Source: Betaproteobacteria bacterium
GTDB lineage: Bacteria > Pseudomonadota > Gammaproteobacteria > Burkholderiales > SG8-39
DNA length: 10,643 bases
NCBI GenBank assembly: GCA_027317055.1
Contig: DAHVFK010000081.1
Span: 1-10,643 of the forward strand
Direction of reading: 5' to 3'
Shown here one piece after another: positions 1 through 6,260 of the stretch; position 1 is the first letter of the stretch; each line of letters begins with the position of its first letter. The position numbers and the translations under genes were made by a program. A model generated the notes under the pieces. The model did no database searches and had not been told where the DNA came from. It saw only the letters and a program-made list of their open reading frames with translations.

Positions 1-24
1 GTCTAGGAGCGGCCGCCAAAGCAC

Positions 25-30
25 GGAAGG
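25..30 (+). promoter_or_regulatory. Shine-Dalgarno-like GGAAGG upstream of the alternative cysI start at 36
   Basis: GGAAGG lies 5 nt before the in-frame ATG at 36, while the ATG at 102 that fits the protein family has no clear ribosome site before it. Either the enzyme carries a 22-residue N-terminal extension containing three cysteines (positions 4, 6 and 20 of the longer form), or translation enters at 36 and the extension is tolerated or unused. The sequence alone cannot settle this. Confidence 0.4.
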
Positions 31-101
31 ATCGAATGGTTATATGCATGTGCGCATTCGGTATTTCAGCCCGGGCGCGGCGCGGCCTAGGCTGCGCGCC
101 C

Positions 102-1820
102 ATGTACCGCTACGACGAAATCGACCAGCGGCTGGTGGACGAGCGCGTCGCCCAGTTCCGCGACCAGACCCGGCGCTACCTCGCCGGCGAGCTCGACGAG
201 GAAGAGTTCAAGGCGCTGCGGCTGAGGAACGGCCTGTACCTCCAGCGCCACGCACCGATGCTGCGCGTCGCGATCCCCTACGGCCTGCTGTCGGCCGCGC
301 AGCTCAGGAAGCTCGCGCACATCGCGCGCCGCTACGACCGCGGCTACGGCCACTTCAGCACGCGCCAGAACATCCAGTTCAACTGGCCCAGGCTCGAGGA
401 CGTGCCCGAGATCCTGGCTGAGCTCGCCACGGCGCAGATGCACGCGATCCAGACCTCGGGCAACACCATCCGCAATATCACCTGCGACCACTTCGCCGGC
501 ATCGCGCCCGACGAACTGATCGACCCGCTGGTGTGGTGCGAGCTGCTGCGCCAGTGGTCGACGTTCCACCCCGAATTCGCCTACCTGCCGCGCAAGTTCA
601 AGATCGCCGTCTCCGGCAGCCCGGCCGACCGCGCCGCGATCCTGGTGCATGACATCGGCCTTGCCGCCGTCATGGGGACAGACCCCGATTCGAAGGAATC
701 GGGGTCTGTCCCCGGTTTTCGCGTCGCGGTCGGCGGGGGCCTCGGCCGCACCCCGATCGTCGGCCACGTCATCCGCGAATTCCTGCCCTGGCGCCACCTG
801 CTGAGCTATCTCGAAGCGATCCTGCGCGTCTACAACCGCCGCGGCCGGCGCGACAACATCCACAAGGCGCGCATCAAAATCCTGCTCAAGGAACTCGGCC
901 CCGAAGCCTTCACACACGAAGTGGAAGCCGAGTGGGCCCACCTCAAGGACGGCCCCGCGACGCTGACGCAGAATGAAGTGCGACGGATCGAAAGTCGATT
1001 CACCAAACCGAACTATGATCAAAATCGGGGTCAGACCACGTTTTCCGAAAAACGTGGTCTGACCCCGATTTTCGACGCCTGGGAGCGGCGCAACGTCCAT
1101 CCGCACAAATTGCCCGGCTACAGCGCGGTGACGCTGTCGCTGAAAAAGACCGGCGTGCCGCCGGGTGACGTCAGCGCGCAACAGATGGACGCAATCGCCG
1201 ACCTGGCCGAGCGCTACAGCTTCGGCGAGCTGCGCGTCACGCACGAGCAGAACCTGGTGTTCGCCGACGTCGCGCGCTCGGACCTGCCCGCGCTGTGGCA
1301 GGCGCTGCGCGCGGCGGGCCTCGCGACGCCCAACATCGGCTTGCTGACCAACATCATCTCCTGCCCGGGGGGCGACTTCTGCTCGCTCGCCAACGCGCGC
1401 TCGATCCCCATCGCGGAGGCGATCCAGCGCCGCTTCGAAGACCTGGACTACCTGTTCGACATCGGCGAGCTCGACCTCAACATCTCGGGCTGCATCAACG
1501 CCTGCGGCCACCATCACGTCGGCCATATCGGCATCCTCGGCGTCGACAAGCACGGCGAGGAGTTCTACCAGCTCGAGATCGGCGGCTCTCAGGGCGCGCA
1601 GGCCGCGCTCGGACGGGTGCTCGGGCCGGCGCTGCGCGCGGCCGAGGTGCCGCAGGCGATCGAGCGCCTGATCGAGGTCTACCTCGCGCGGCGCGAGGCG
1701 GACGCCGAGCGCTTCGTCGACGTCGTGCGCCGGATCGGAATCGAGCCATTCAAGGAGCATGTCTATGCCAAAGATCATCAAGAATCGCCGGATCGGGGAC
1801 GACGGCTGGCGACTGCTTGA
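102..1820 (+). CDS. cysI: Siroheme-dependent sulfite (or nitrite) reductase, CysI-type hemoprotein subunit
   Basis: Predicted to reduce sulfite to sulfide (or nitrite to ammonia) by six electrons in the cytoplasm, using siroheme coupled to a [4Fe-4S] cluster. The 572-residue protein shows the family's pseudo-twofold layout. The first half contains FSTRQNIQFNW (85-95), TIRN with Arg124, and LPRKFKIAV with Lys165 and Lys167, matching the anion/siroheme-binding Arg and Lys residues known in the family. The cluster cysteines are CPGGDFC (C421, C427) and CINAC (C464, C468), the C-x5-C plus C-x3-C pattern of sulfite and nitrite reductases. The start at 102 (MYRYDEID) is chosen by family resemblance; an in-frame ATG at 36 has the better ribosome site and would add 22 residues. 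Two palindromic repeats lie in frame (residues 191-206 and 307-324). No CysJ flavoprotein is visible, so the electron donor may be ferredoxin or encoded elsewhere. Sulfite rather than nitrite is inferred from the DUF934 and siroheme neighbours. Confidence 0.88.
   Translation: MYRYDEIDQRLVDERVAQFRDQTRRYLAGELDEEEFKALRLRNGLYLQRHAPMLRVAIPYGLLSAAQLRKLAHIARRYDRGYGHFSTRQNIQFNWPRLEDVPEILAELATAQMHAIQTSGNTIRNITCDHFAGIAPDELIDPLVWCELLRQWSTFHPEFAYLPRKFKIAVSGSPADRAAILVHDIGLAAVMGTDPDSKESGSVPGFRVAVGGGLGRTPIVGHVIREFLPWRHLLSYLEAILRVYNRRGRRDNIHKARIKILLKELGPEAFTHEVEAEWAHLKDGPATLTQNEVRRIESRFTKPNYDQNRGQTTFSEKRGLTPIFDAWERRNVHPHKLPGYSAVTLSLKKTGVPPGDVSAQQMDAIADLAERYSFGELRVTHEQNLVFADVARSDLPALWQALRAAGLATPNIGLLTNIISCPGGDFCSLANARSIPIAEAIQRRFEDLDYLFDIGELDLNISGCINACGHHHVGHIGILGVDKHGEEFYQLEIGGSQGAQAALGRVLGPALRAAEVPQAIERLIEVYLARREADAERFVDVVRRIGIEPFKEHVYAKDHQESPDRGRRLATA
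674..713. repeat. Palindromic repeat 1, in frame inside cysI (18-bp perfect stem)
   Basis: The left arm 674-691 (GGGGACAGACCCCGATTC) is the exact reverse complement of 696-713, with a 4-nt GAAG loop. The following GGTTTTCGCG (714-723) appears to belong to the element: the reverse complement of 701-719 is identical over 19 nt to 6205-6223, the copy after the acyl-CoA dehydrogenase. It is translated as residues 191-206 of CysI, from Met-Gly-Thr-Asp to Val-Pro-Gly-Phe, between the HDIGL and VAVGGGLGRTP segments. Confidence 0.9.
1021..1072. repeat. Palindromic repeat 2, in frame inside cysI (24-bp perfect stem)
   Basis: The left arm 1021-1044 and right arm 1049-1072 are exact reverse complements, separated by the loop CCGA. 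Its outer part (AAATCGGGGTCnGACC type) matches the single-unit copy at 6825-6848. It is translated as CysI residues 307-324, including NRGQTTF and RGLTPIF, in the linker before the ERRNVHPHKLPGY segment. A 24-bp perfect hairpin should be very stable in the mRNA. Confidence 0.92.
1752..1757 (+). promoter_or_regulatory. Ribosome binding site AAGGAG deciding the DUF934 gene start
   Basis: AAGGAG sits inside the 3' end of cysI, 7 nt before the ATG at 1765 but only 1 nt before the ATG at 1759. Spacing therefore supports the second Met as the real start and removes two residues from the longest frame. Confidence 0.7.
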
Positions 1821-2349
1821 CGCCGACGCGCTGCTCGCGCCCGGCGAGAACGGCTTCGTACCGGACCTGCCCGCCGGGGACGTGATCGCGCCGCTCAGGC
1901 TCTGGCGGCTACGCCGCGACGAGCTGATCGGTCGCGCGGGACGGGTCGGGGTGCTGCTCGCGGCGCACGACGCGCCGGAGGCGATCACACCCGACCTAGG
2001 GCATTTCGCGCTCGTGGCGGTGCGCTTCGACAAGTTCGGCGACGGCCGCGGTTATTCCCTGGCGCGCCTGCTGCGCGAGCGCTACGGCTGGGACGGGGAG
2101 CTACGCGCAACCGGTGCGATCGGCCGCGATCAGCTCCTGTTTCTGTCGCGCTGCGGCTTCGACGCCTTCGAGCTCGCCGATGAATCGCGCCTCGCCCCGG
2201 CGTTCGCCGCGTTCGAGGAATTCAGCGAGGCCTATCAGGCGTCGGTCGAGCAGCCCCTGCCGCTGTTCCGGCGCCGCGCCGCGCCCGGCGCGTTCATGCT
2301 GAGCGACGAGGAGACTGATTACACTGCCCCCGCGGGGGTGGCTCCTTGA
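1765..2349 (+). CDS. DUF934 family protein, probably an accessory to sulfite reduction
   Basis: A 194-residue protein of the DUF934 family (COG3749), whose biochemical role is not established. It is usually encoded beside cysI and sulfate-assimilation genes in beta- and gammaproteobacteria. The diagnostic block is FDKFGDGRGYSLARLLRERY (88-107) with GELRATG (111-117), followed by RDQLLFLSRCGFDAFEL (121-137) and a PLFRRR segment (166-171). A tail of about 20 residues after PLFRRR, rich in Ala, Pro and acidic residues, seems longer than I expect for the family. The gene overlaps the end of cysI by 56 bases, and its stop overlaps the cobA start by 4 bases, so it is almost certainly co-transcribed and translationally coupled. 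No signal peptide or membrane segment is visible. In many relatives cysH follows; here cobA does. Confidence 0.85.
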   Translation: MPKIIKNRRIGDDGWRLLDADALLAPGENGFVPDLPAGDVIAPLRLWRLRRDELIGRAGRVGVLLAAHDAPEAITPDLGHFALVAVRFDKFGDGRGYSLARLLRERYGWDGELRATGAIGRDQLLFLSRCGFDAFELADESRLAPAFAAFEEFSEAYQASVEQPLPLFRRRAAPGAFMLSDEETDYTAPAGVAP

Positions 2350-3110
2350 AGGGCGTCGTTTACCTCGTCGGCGCCGGTCCCGGCGCGCCCGATCTCCTCA
2401 CGCTGCGCGCTGCGCGCCTGCTCGCCAGGGCGGACATCGTATTTCACGACGCGCTGGTCCACCCCGATACGCTCGCGCTCGCGGCGCGCGCCGAGAGGAT
2501 CGCGGTCGGCAAGCGCTCGGGCAGGCACTCGACCGCGCAGCGCTTCATCAACAAGCGCCTGGTCGATGCGGCGCGCAAGCACGGCGTGGTGGTGCGGCTG
2601 AAGGGCGGCGATCCGATGTTGTTCGGCCGGGCGCAGGAGGAGATCGACGCGCTCGCCGCCGCGGGCGTGCGGTACGAAGTGGTGCCCGGAGTGAGCGCCG
2701 CGTTCGCCGCCGCGGCCGAGCTCGGCGTGTCGCTCACCCGGCGCGGCGCCGCGCGCGGGGTGATCTTCGCGACGCCGCGCGCCGGGGACGGCGAGGCGCC
2801 TTCGCAGTGGGCCGAGTCCGTGCGCGCCGCCGACAGCGCGGTGCTGTACATGGCGGCGGGCGAGGCCGAGCGGGTGCGCTGCGAGCTGATCGCCGCGGGC
2901 GTGCCGCCTCGCACTCCGGCGGCGATCGTCGAAAGCGCCTCGCTGCCCGGTTCGCGGGTGCAGGCCGGCTCGCTCGACGCGCTGCCGCAGCTGGCCTCGC
3001 AGCTCGGCGCGGGGCCGGCGCTGGTGATGCTGGGCGAGGTGTTCGCCGCTGTCGAGGGCGCGCAGCGCTCGCTGCCGCTGCTGCGCCAAGGACGCGCCGC
3101 GGGAAGCTGA
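2346..3110 (+). CDS. cobA: Uroporphyrinogen-III C-methyltransferase (SUMT)
   Basis: Transfers two methyl groups from S-adenosylmethionine to uroporphyrinogen III, giving precorrin-2, the branch point to siroheme. The 254 residues match a single-domain SUMT and are not fused to the dehydrogenase/chelatase half found in CysG. Family motifs seen are LVGAGPGAPDLLTLRA (7-22), the VFHDALVHP region, LKGGDPMLFGR (85-95), VVPGVSAAFAAAAELGVSLT (112-131) and the following arginines. The start is TTG within TTGA, overlapping the DUF934 stop by 4 nt, which suggests coupled translation; no strong Shine-Dalgarno sequence is seen, only a G-rich stretch about 6-12 nt upstream. The next gene begins 3 nt after the stop. 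Context points to siroheme supply for CysI rather than cobalamin synthesis. Confidence 0.92.
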   Translation: MKGVVYLVGAGPGAPDLLTLRAARLLARADIVFHDALVHPDTLALAARAERIAVGKRSGRHSTAQRFINKRLVDAARKHGVVVRLKGGDPMLFGRAQEEIDALAAAGVRYEVVPGVSAAFAAAAELGVSLTRRGAARGVIFATPRAGDGEAPSQWAESVRAADSAVLYMAAGEAERVRCELIAAGVPPRTPAAIVESASLPGSRVQAGSLDALPQLASQLGAGPALVMLGEVFAAVEGAQRSLPLLRQGRAAGS

Positions 3111-3113
3111 GCG

Positions 3114-3641
3114 ATGGACCGCGGCGCACTGATTCTGTTCGCCCACGGCGCGCGCGACCCGGGCTGGGCCGCGCCGCTCGAGCAGCTCGCCGCCGCACTC
3201 GCCGCGCGCGCGCCGCAGCTCGAAGTGCGGCTCGCCTACCTCGAGCACAGTGCGCCCGACCTCGAGACGGCGCTCGGCGCGCTCTCGGCCGAAGGCTGCC
3301 GCGCGGCGAGCGTGCTGCCGGTGTTCCTCGGGGTGGGCGGCCACCTCAAGCGCGACCTGCCGCTACGGCTCGCCGCGGCGCGCGCGCGCTGGCCGTGGCT
3401 CCAGCTCAGGCTGGCGCCTGCGCTGGGCGAGATGCCGGGGGTGGCGGTGGCGCTCGCCGCCGAAATCGCGCGCGATCTCAGCGCGCCGCGGCGCCGCGCC
3501 GCGCCAGCGCGCGCAGCGCGAGCCAGGCCGCGTAGAGCGCGAGCCCGGCGAACCAAAGCAGCGACCACTCGGCGATCGACAAACCGAGGAAGCGCCAGTG
3601 CACCTCGGCGCACTGGCCCGAGCCGCGCACGAGAAAAGTGA
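3114..3641 (+). CDS. cbiX: Short CbiX-type sirohydrochlorin chelatase with an overprinted C-terminal tail
   Basis: Inserts Fe2+ (or Co2+) into sirohydrochlorin, the last step to siroheme. The first ~121 residues form one small CbiX domain: LILFAHGARDP with His11, and VLPVFLGVGGHLKRDLP with His77, the two histidines expected to bind metal. Single-domain CbiX proteins are about 120-130 residues and work as homodimers. Here the frame continues to residue 175 through a basic Arg/Ala-rich stretch that lies antisense to the 3' end of dsbB (from 3478) and resembles no domain. The tail is probably the result of a lost stop codon and may be dispensable. The ATG follows the cobA stop by 3 nt, so the gene is coupled to cobA. 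Chelatase function is well supported; metal preference is inferred from the sulfite reductase operon. Confidence 0.85.
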   Translation: MDRGALILFAHGARDPGWAAPLEQLAAALAARAPQLEVRLAYLEHSAPDLETALGALSAEGCRAASVLPVFLGVGGHLKRDLPLRLAAARARWPWLQLRLAPALGEMPGVAVALAAEIARDLSAPRRRAAPARAARARPRRARARRTKAATTRRSTNRGSASAPRRTGPSRAREK

Positions 3642-4002
3642 GGGTGCGCGAGATGGGGAAGTGCTCGATCATGAACTGCAGGTCCGGGCCGCACTGCGGC
3701 ACCTGGTCGGGCGGCAGGTGCTGCAGCCAGACCTGGCGCGCCGCGGTGGCGCCGCCTGCGAGCGCGAACACGAGCCCCAGCCCGCCGTAAAGAAAGTTCC
3801 AGCGGCGCCGCGGCGCGTGGATCGCGCCGGCGAGGAACGCGAGCGCGAACAGGGCGTAGAACACACGCTGCACCAGGCACAGCGGGCAGGGGTCCTGCCC
3901 CTGGAAGTATTGCAGCACGTAGGCGTAGCCGAGCAGCCCGCCGCAGGCGAGCGCGCCGAGCGCGTAGGCCCAGCGAGTCGGGATGTTGAGCGGATTGATC
4001 AT
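3478..4002 (-). CDS. dsbB: Disulfide bond formation protein B (DsbB), inner-membrane quinone reductase
   Basis: Reoxidises periplasmic DsbA and passes the electrons to the quinone pool. The 174-residue protein has the expected four hydrophobic segments (about 11-31, 45-61, 68-86, 142-165). The first redox pair is in DPCPLCLVQR (C39, C42), followed by Arg46 at the position linked to quinone binding. The second pair is C104 (QCGPDLQ) and C131 (GSGQCAEV) in the second periplasmic loop. Its ATG overlaps the stop of the upstream FAH gene (ATGA, 4 nt), so the two are probably translated together. The 3' end overlaps the convergent cbiX frame by 164 bases. No DsbA gene is in the window. Confidence 0.95.
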   Translation of the reverse strand: MINPLNIPTRWAYALGALACGGLLGYAYVLQYFQGQDPCPLCLVQRVFYALFALAFLAGAIHAPRRRWNFLYGGLGLVFALAGGATAARQVWLQHLPPDQVPQCGPDLQFMIEHFPISRTLTFLVRGSGQCAEVHWRFLGLSIAEWSLLWFAGLALYAAWLALRALARRGAAAR

Positions 4003-4979
4003 GCCGGGGCTGCCACCTGCTGCTCGATCATACCGAAGATAGAGCGCCCCTCGGCGTCGCGCATCTCGAGCCGCACCGTGTCGCCGTACTTGAGGAACGG
4101 CGTGGCGGCCTCGCCGCGCTTGATGATCTCCTCCGCGCGGCGCTCGAACAGGCAGCCGGCGCCGGTCTTGCGGTCGCGGTTGGAGACCGTGCCCGAGCCC
4201 ACCAGGGTGCCGGCGCGCAAGGGGCGTGTCGCCGCCGCGTGCTCGATCAGGCGCGCGAAGTGAAACTGCATGTCCTTGCCTGCGTTCGGCTCGCCGAGCA
4301 GCTCGCCGTTGACTTCGATCCGCAGCGGCAGATCCACGCGCTTGCCGTCCCAGGCCGCACCCAGCTCGTCGGGCGTCACCGCCACCGGCGAGAGCGCCGA
4401 GGGCGGCTTGGACTGGAAGAAACCGAACCCCTTCTCGAGCTCCTTCGGCACCAGGTTGCGCAGCGAGACGTCATTCAACAGCACGAACAGCCGTATATGC
4501 GCGGCCGCCTTGTCGCGCTCGACGCCCAGCGGCACGTCGCCGGTCACCACCGCGATCTCGGCTTCGAGGTCGATGCCGAGGTCCTCGGCGGCGACGATGT
4601 CGTCGCGCGCACCGAGAAAAGGGTCGGAGCAGCCCTGGTACATCATCGGCTCGCTCTTCCACCAGGAGGGTAGCTCCTGCTTGCGGGATTTGCGGATCAG
4701 CTCGGCGTGGACCAGGAAGCTCGACGCGTCGGCGAACTGGTATGCGCGCGGCAGCGGCGCCATGAGCTGCGCCGGATCGAGCTCGAGGGCGCGCGCCGAG
4801 GGCCTGTCGTTCAGCTCGTTGTACAGCTGCTCGAGCTGCGGCGCGCAGTAGCCCCAGTCGTCGAGCGCGGCCTGCAGCGTCGGCGCCACGTGGTCGGCCT
4901 TGAGAGCGCGCGCGAGGTCGCGCGAGGCCACCAGCAGCGTGCCGTCGCGGGTGCCGTCTTTGAGGGTGGCAAGCTTCAT
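3999..4979 (-). CDS. Fumarylacetoacetate hydrolase (FAH) family protein
   Basis: Predicted cytoplasmic, metal-dependent C-C hydrolase of the FAH superfamily (COG0179), 326 residues, the large form with its own N-terminal domain seen in Burkholderiales. The sequence shows MAPLPRAYQFADASSFLVHA (73-92), an acidic metal site with E139 and E141 in GIDLEAEIAVVTG and D170 in LLNDVSLRNL, then GFGFFQSK (184-191) and LVGSGTVSN (259-267). Relatives cleave fumarylacetoacetate in tyrosine/homogentisate breakdown or related acylpyruvates, but no other pathway gene is adjacent, so the substrate is unassigned. The MKLATLKDGT start matches relatives; the same frame stays open far upstream but without coding character. 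The gene diverges from the acyl-CoA dehydrogenase across 75 bases and leads directly into dsbB, a functionally unrelated partner. Confidence 0.9.
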   Translation of the reverse strand: MKLATLKDGTRDGTLLVASRDLARALKADHVAPTLQAALDDWGYCAPQLEQLYNELNDRPSARALELDPAQLMAPLPRAYQFADASSFLVHAELIRKSRKQELPSWWKSEPMMYQGCSDPFLGARDDIVAAEDLGIDLEAEIAVVTGDVPLGVERDKAAAHIRLFVLLNDVSLRNLVPKELEKGFGFFQSKPPSALSPVAVTPDELGAAWDGKRVDLPLRIEVNGELLGEPNAGKDMQFHFARLIEHAAATRPLRAGTLVGSGTVSNRDRKTGAGCLFERRAEEIIKRGEAATPFLKYGDTVRLEMRDAEGRSIFGMIEQQVAAPA

Positions 4980-5054
4980 CGATCGCGTGCAAGTGAGAAG
5001 GCGCGGATTATCGCAGAATTCGCCTATCATCTGCCCACCGACAGAGGACACGCC
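4980..5054. promoter_or_regulatory. Divergent intergenic region between the FAH gene and the acyl-CoA dehydrogenase gene
   Basis: These 75 bases must carry promoters for both directions unless transcription enters from elsewhere. TATCAT (5025-5030) resembles a -10 box for the rightward gene, and GATAAT on the minus strand (5012-5007) resembles one for the leftward gene. Neither has a convincing -35 at normal spacing. A GAGGA ribosome site (5044-5048) sits 6 nt before the rightward ATG. Confidence 0.3.
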
Positions 5055-6206
5055 ATGATCCCGCGCACGATATTCGGCCCCGAGCACGAGACCTTCCGCG
5101 ACAGCGTGAAGCGCTTCATGGACGAGGAGGTCAAGCCGCACGAGGAGCGCTGGCAGGAGCAGGGCTACGTCGATCGCGAGGTGTGGCAGAAGGCGGGCGC
5201 GAACGGTTTTCTGTGCGCGAGCATGCCCGAGCAGTACGGCGGCGCGGGCGCCGATCGCCTGTACAGCATCATCCTGATGGAAGAGCAGGCGCGCGCGAAC
5301 TCTTCGTCGCTCGGCTTCGGCTTGCACTCCGAGATCGTCGCGCCGTACCTGCTGCGCTACGGCAACGAGCACGTCAAGCGCCGCTACCTGCCGAAGATGG
5401 CCGCGGGCGAGTGGATCGGCGCGATCGCGATGAGCGAGCCGGGCGCGGGCTCGGACCTGCAGGCGATCAAGACCGGCGCGGTGAAGAAGGGCGACAAGTA
5501 CCTCGTCAACGGCTCCAAGACCTTCATCACCAACGGCTGGCACTGCGACCTGGTGATCGTGGTCGCGAAGACCGACCCCGCCAAGGGCGCCAAGGGCACC
5601 AGCCTGATCGTGGTCGACACCTCGATGAAGGGCTTCAGCAAGGGCAAGCGGCTGAAAAAAATGGGCCTCAAGGGCCAGGACACCTCGGAGCTGTTCTTCG
5701 ACAACGTCGAGGTGCCGGCGGCGAACCTGCTCGGGCAGGAGAACAACGGCTTCATCTACCTGATGCAGGAGCTGCCCTGGGAACGGATGCAGATCGCGAT
5801 CGGCGCGATCGCCAAGGCCGAGGCCGCGATCGGCTGGACCATCGACTACGTGCGCGAGAGGAAAGCCTTCGGCAAGACCGTGGCGACTTTCCAGAACACC
5901 CGCTTCAAGCTGGCGGAACTGGCCACCGAAGCCCAGGTCGCGCGCGTGTTCGTCGACAAGTGCATCGAGCTGCTGATGGCCGGGCAGCTGGATGCCGCCA
6001 CCGCCTCGATGTGCAAATACTGGTGCTCCGACATCGAGTGCAAGATCATCGACGAGTGCCTGCAGCTGCACGGCGGCTACGGCTTCATGTGGGAATACCC
6101 CATCGCGCGCGCCTACGTCGACGCCCGCGTGCAGCGCATCTACGGCGGCACGAACGAGATCATGAAAGAAGTCATCAGCCGCTCGCTGGGGCTGGGAGAG
6201 AAGTAA
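5055..6206 (+). CDS. Acyl-CoA dehydrogenase, long-chain (ACADL-like) type
   Basis: FAD enzyme that introduces the alpha-beta double bond into acyl-CoA, passing electrons to ETF; 383 residues, full length. The N-terminal helical domain is followed by AIAMSEPGAGSDLQAIKTGA (123-142) and the beta domain (VNGSKTFITNG, 151-161). The C-terminal helical domain has RKAFGKTVATFQ (269-280) and QLHGGYGFMWEYPIARAYVD (337-356). The end, RIYGGTNEIMKEVISR, has Gly364 where medium-chain enzymes carry the catalytic Glu. The base is then likely Glu243 in QELPWERMQIA, the position used by long-chain and isovaleryl types. Overall it strongly resembles mammalian ACADL from QELP onward. The start at 5055 has GAGGA 6 nt upstream. 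The substrate cannot be read from the sequence. The stop codon TAA runs into a palindromic repeat unit. Confidence 0.95.
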   Translation: MIPRTIFGPEHETFRDSVKRFMDEEVKPHEERWQEQGYVDREVWQKAGANGFLCASMPEQYGGAGADRLYSIILMEEQARANSSSLGFGLHSEIVAPYLLRYGNEHVKRRYLPKMAAGEWIGAIAMSEPGAGSDLQAIKTGAVKKGDKYLVNGSKTFITNGWHCDLVIVVAKTDPAKGAKGTSLIVVDTSMKGFSKGKRLKKMGLKGQDTSELFFDNVEVPAANLLGQENNGFIYLMQELPWERMQIAIGAIAKAEAAIGWTIDYVRERKAFGKTVATFQNTRFKLAELATEAQVARVFVDKCIELLMAGQLDAATASMCKYWCSDIECKIIDECLQLHGGYGFMWEYPIARAYVDARVQRIYGGTNEIMKEVISRSLGLGEK

Positions 6207-6232
6207 AACCGGGGACAGACCCCATTTTCGCG
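6205..6232. repeat. Palindromic repeat 3, single unit at the end of the acyl-CoA dehydrogenase gene
   Basis: AAAACCGGGGACAGACCCC (6205-6223) is identical to the reverse complement of 701-719 in cysI. It continues as ATTTTCGCG (6224-6232), which resembles the tails following copies 1 and 2. Its first two bases are part of the TAA stop of the preceding gene. It has only one core unit, with no long inverted partner, so it forms only a weak hairpin (GGGG/CCCC). Confidence 0.85.
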
Positions 6233-6245
6233 TAGTCAATCTATC

Positions 6246-6250
6246 AGGAG
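6246..6250 (+). promoter_or_regulatory. Ribosome binding site AGGAG for the DsrE-like gene
   Basis: AGGAG sits 10 nt before the ATG at 6261, which begins a convincing signal peptide. An ATG at 6253 lies in another frame and gives only a short, uncharacteristic product. Confidence 0.7.
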
Positions 6251-6260
6251 AGATGGTCAC

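Noticed and set aside
87..2033. 648-residue open frame on the minus strand opposite cysI and the DUF934 gene
   Set aside because: It mirrors a recognised gene pair with conserved motifs. The product has no recognisable domain and a composition typical of antisense GC-rich DNA, and it includes the palindromes only because they read similarly on both strands.
2372..2387. Short GCGCCGG...CCGGCGC palindrome near the start of cobA
   Set aside because: It encodes the conserved GAGPGAP glycine loop of SUMT, so the symmetry follows from GC-rich codons for Gly, Ala and Pro rather than a separate element.
2809..3535. Plus-strand Arg/Ala/Gly-rich frame across cobA and cbiX
   Set aside because: It is a frame-shifted reading of two recognised genes and consists of low-complexity Arg/Ala/Gly sequence.
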